Both the position numbers and the translations under genes were made by a program. A model generated the notes under the pieces. That model saw only the letters and a program-made list of their open reading frames with translations. It did no database searches and was not told the origin of the DNA. From Gammaproteobacteria bacterium (GTDB lineage Bacteria > Pseudomonadota > Gammaproteobacteria > Methylococcales > Methylomonadaceae): a stretch of DNA of 8,878 nt. How positions within the stretch are numbered: the stretch's first letter is position 1; the number at the start of each line of letters is the position of its first letter. This document shows, one piece after another, positions 7,027 through 8,878 of this stretch. The stretch lies in the NCBI GenBank assembly GCA_024511045.1, contig JANEMG010000077.1:1-8878 (forward strand), in the 5' to 3' direction.

Positions 7027-7302
7027 GGGAATCATCATGATTTCACACAGGCTGGAGAAGGGGGAAGACTGCAGCAAATCCTGCGCCGTGTTCAGGGTGA
7101 CTTCGAAGGCGTCCGCCGCTCAATGTATCTCGACAGCGCCAACCTGGCAACCGTCGGAATCGGCTTCTTGACTGATCCTTTTTCAGAGGTACTGGCGCCA
7201 GGACTTAGCAATGGGTCGCGGCTAGGTGGCAGCGCACCGGTAACTTCTGCAGAGCTGCGTGAGAGCGTTTCCGGTTTGCAGCACAGATGCAATGCATGCT
7301 GA
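7027..7302 (+). pseudogene. Remnant of a T4-type lysozyme domain (catalytic N-terminus only)
   Basis: The frame opens after TGA at 7024-7026 and closes with TGA at 7300-7302, giving 91 codons with no start codon before the conserved part. It includes RVQGDFEGVRRSMYLDSANL and ATVGIGFLTDPFSEVLAPGL. This matches the T4 lysozyme active-site layout: Glu in FEG, Asp nine residues later in YLDS, and Thr six residues after that in ATVGIG. These are the spacings of Glu11, Asp20 and Thr26. Such enzymes cleave peptidoglycan between MurNAc and GlcNAc. The tail (GSAPVTSAELRESV) could be a worn continuation, but the rest of the ~150-residue fold is missing. An ATG at 7108 would start after the catalytic Glu. 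It is best read as a relic of a prophage or bacterial lysozyme-like gene. The overlapping frame with an ATG at 6977 makes no recognisable protein. Confidence 0.6.
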
Positions 7303-7367
7303 TTGGCGCCTGGCTTTTTACAGGCATGGCGCAATGGCTGAGGGTTGCTGGTTGATCCGGAAAGCGT

Positions 7368-7396
7368 TTGCAACGACGTATTTTAAGATGGATAAT
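7368..7396 (+). promoter_or_regulatory. Candidate sigma-70 promoter of the AI-2E-family gene
   Basis: TTGCAA (7368-7373) and GATAAT (7391-7396) are separated by 17 bases, matching 4 of 6 and 5 of 6 consensus positions. Transcription would start near 7403, leaving a leader of about 20 bases that contains the ribosome site AGGAGA at 7410-7415. The region between the lysozyme fragment and this promoter (7303-7367) holds only a weak GCCTG/CAGGC hairpin. Confidence 0.42.
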
Positions 7397-7423
7397 TGCG
7401 CGTGACTTCAGGAGAAACAGACA

Positions 7424-8518
7424 ATGAACAGTTCCCAGCTTACAGCCAATGACAGACTGTTTTTGCAAAACGCAGTGGAGGCGGCGATTCGCATCGGGTT
7501 GATTGCAATACTGGTTATCTGGTGTTATGCCATCGTCAAACCCTTCATCGTACCGATAGTGTGGGGCATCATCATTGCCGTCGCCACCTATCCACTGTAT
7601 CAGGGACTGAATAATATCCTGAACGGGCGCAAGGGCCTGGCGGCTTTTCTCATCACCCTGGCTTTTCTGATCCTTCTGATCATTCCCAGCGTGATGCTCG
7701 CGGCGACGCTGTTCGACAGCGTGCAATTCCTGGCCAGGGGCTTCAGTACCGGTTCCCTGACCGTGCCGCCGCCCCCGGAAAGCGTCGCCGGCTGGCCGAT
7801 TGTCGGAGAGCCGCTGACAGAATTCTGGAGCCTCGCATCGGAAAACCTGGAAGACGCCCTGCATGAGGTTGCTCCACATCTCAAGGTCGTGGTCAGCTGG
7901 CTGTTGACGACCGTCGGTGGAACCGGCCTGGGTATGCTGCAGTTTATCGTGGCGGTGATCATCTCCGGTGTGCTGCTGGCGCAGTCCGACACCGGCAAGC
8001 AGTTCGCAAGGGCGATCATGACGCGTTTCGCCGGCGAGCGTGGCGAGCAGTATACGGAACTCTCGGAGGCGACGGTGCGCAGCGTCGCACTGGGCATCCT
8101 GGGGGTTGCCGCCATCCAGGCAGTTTTCGCCGGCCTGGGATTCATCGTTGCCGGTGTTCCCGCTGCCGGCCTGTGGGCATTGTTGTGTCTGCTGTTGTCG
8201 GTGATTCAGATCGGCATTGTTCCGATCGTCCTTCCGATCATCCTCTATTTGTTCCATACTGCCGACACCTTTACCGCCGTTGCATTTTTGATCTGGAGCA
8301 TCCCGGTCGGCCTGCTGGACAATGTTCTCAAGCCCATACTTTTGAGCCGCGGCGTGGCAACGCCGATGGTGGTGATCTTTATGGGGGCGATCGGTGGGTT
8401 TATCGCCTCCGGCATCGTCGGACTGTTCATCGGCGCAGTGATCCTTTCCCTCGGCTACGAGTTGTTCATGGAATGGCTGCAAAGTGGATTACAGACAGTT
8501 CCAGAAAAGGATTCCTGA
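7424..8518 (+). CDS. AI-2E family transporter (PerM/YdiK-like membrane protein)
   Basis: This is a 364-residue polytopic inner-membrane protein, the normal length for the family. Two N-terminal helices (about 24-55) and one near 72-95 are followed by a soluble segment (about 100-155, with PPPPESVAGWP). Further helices lie near 166-186, 219-246, 249-277 and 282-300, and a long hydrophobic C-terminus spans 312-346. The family signature is clear: LLDNVLKPILLSRG (297-310), then TPMVVIFMGAIGGFIASGIV (313-332) and GLFIGAVIL. Members include TqsA, reported to export autoinducer-2, and others linked to Na+/H+ or unknown transport, so the family name should not be taken as the substrate. AGGAGA precedes ATG 7424 by 8 bases. 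The stop codon TGA and the last residues DS are encoded at the edge of a repeat element, so the C-terminus may have been altered by its insertion. Confidence 0.92.
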   Translation: MNSSQLTANDRLFLQNAVEAAIRIGLIAILVIWCYAIVKPFIVPIVWGIIIAVATYPLYQGLNNILNGRKGLAAFLITLAFLILLIIPSVMLAATLFDSVQFLARGFSTGSLTVPPPPESVAGWPIVGEPLTEFWSLASENLEDALHEVAPHLKVVVSWLLTTVGGTGLGMLQFIVAVIISGVLLAQSDTGKQFARAIMTRFAGERGEQYTELSEATVRSVALGILGVAAIQAVFAGLGFIVAGVPAAGLWALLCLLLSVIQIGIVPIVLPIILYLFHTADTFTAVAFLIWSIPVGLLDNVLKPILLSRGVATPMVVIFMGAIGGFIASGIVGLFIGAVILSLGYELFMEWLQSGLQTVPEKDS

Positions 8519-8735
8519 GTACGTATGACGCTCAGTTTTGCTGAAACCCTGTAATTCTTGTCATCCCGACGCCAGTGCAGCACCTGTACTGCTATTGATG
8601 GCCAGAGTTTACTGGACTGAACAATACAAACAAAATGGCGGTTTTTCTATCCGCCCATTGCAAGCAGGTGCTGCACTGGCGTGGAAATGACACTTTATTG
8701 GTCTTACCGACATTAATGCAACACCTGATTTATAT
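8512..8735 (+). repeat. Palindromic dispersed element, copy C, with an 18-bp perfect inverted repeat
   Basis: ACGCCAGTGCAGCACCTG (8569-8586) and CAGGTGCTGCACTGGCGT (8665-8682) are perfect 18-base inverted repeats around a 78-base core. Outward, TTGTCATCCC on the left and GAAATGACAC on the right extend the palindrome imperfectly. The core holds GGCGG (8637-8641) and CCGCC (8651-8655), plus a small CCAG/CTGG hairpin (8602-8615). The left 76 bases are about 89% identical to 5883-5958 and the right 55 bases about 85% identical to 6105-6159, in the same orientation. A second left-type arm, TGCAACACCTG, follows at 8717-8727, as in copy A. The element carries no gene. Confidence 0.82.
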
Positions 8736-8770
8736 TGTTGAGCAGTAACTACTCACGCATAGTAAAAGAA

Positions 8771-8876
8771 GCCCCTATGGGTGGTCTGTGGAGGAAGTGT
8801 CTTTGGCAGGGATGCCAAAGTCAAGCCTACAGGGATGTATTCACGGCGTCTTCCGGAACAGACTACCCATAAGGGC
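8771..8876. repeat. Second palindromic repeat family, cruciform-like
   Basis: An outer stem pairs 8771-8789 (GCCCCTATGGGTGGTCTGT) with 8858-8876 at 17 of 19 positions. Inside, GGAAG (8793-8797) can pair with CTTCC (8850-8854). CTTTGGCA (8801-8808) pairs perfectly with TGCCAAAG (8813-8820) around a GGGA loop. The unpaired part includes CTACAGGGATGTATTCACGG. Short sequences like this recur, as I remember, in gammaproteobacterial genomes including methanotrophs, often misread as short proteins. It is unrelated to the GCAGCACCTG elements. It may continue past the window end by a base or two only, since the stem closes here. Confidence 0.65.
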
Positions 8877-8878
8877 CC

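Noticed and set aside
6977..7171. Plus-strand frame of 64 residues starting at ATG 6977
   Set aside because: It is out of phase with the lysozyme-like fragment and its own translation has no recognisable feature.
7205..8482. Long minus-strand open frame opposite the AI-2E-family gene
   Set aside because: It is very rich in Gln, Asp and His, as antisense frames of GC-rich membrane genes are, while the plus strand encodes a clear protein family.

Overview
This window looks like chromosomal DNA from a gammaproteobacterium. The supporting evidence is a Fur C-terminus of gammaproteobacterial type, a LolC/E-family permease with LolD, a ComEC/Rec2-type DNA uptake channel and a moderately GC-rich base composition. 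The dispersed palindromic repeats remind me of methanotroph-like (Methylococcales) genomes, but that placement is a guess and cannot be settled from this window.

Layout. (1) Bases 1-96 hold the last 31 codons of a Fur-family regulator. (2) Bases 230-2150 hold a two-gene operon with an 8-base overlap: a single LolC/E-type permease and the ATPase LolD, which together release lipoproteins from the inner membrane for transport to the outer membrane. (3) Bases 2371-4555 hold a ComEC/Rec2-like gene. Its membrane part is intact, but its C-terminal metallo-beta-lactamase domain is broken by three frameshifts. (4) Convergent to it, bases 4643-5854 on the minus strand hold an alpha/beta hydrolase with a lipoprotein signal peptide, interrupted by an in-frame TAA at codon 57. 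(5) Bases 5883-6653 hold no convincing long gene. This is a block of inverted repeats built on the motif GCAGCACCTGTTTT, followed by four hairpins in a row. (6) Bases 6695-6841 encode a 48-residue lipoprotein. (7) Bases 7027-7302 carry an orphan fragment that reads as the catalytic N-terminus of a T4-type lysozyme. (8) Bases 7424-8518 encode an intact AI-2E-family (PerM/YdiK-like) membrane protein. (9) Bases 8519-8878 are repeats again: a second full copy of the GCAGCACCTG element in the same orientation as the first, then a different long stem-loop repeat.

How it fits together. The left third is core envelope biology. From the end of comEC onward the window looks like a decaying accessory region: two broken genes, a gene fragment and a family of non-coding palindromic elements. 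These elements lie just upstream of the hydrolase start, and one supplies the stop codon of the AI-2E-family gene. Two directly oriented copies flank about 2.35 kb that contains the small lipoprotein, the lysozyme fragment and the AI-2E-family gene. I see no tRNA, rRNA, CRISPR array or transposase gene. The least explained parts are the repeat family (5883-6159, 6432-6531, 8512-8735) and the four-hairpin block at 6538-6653.
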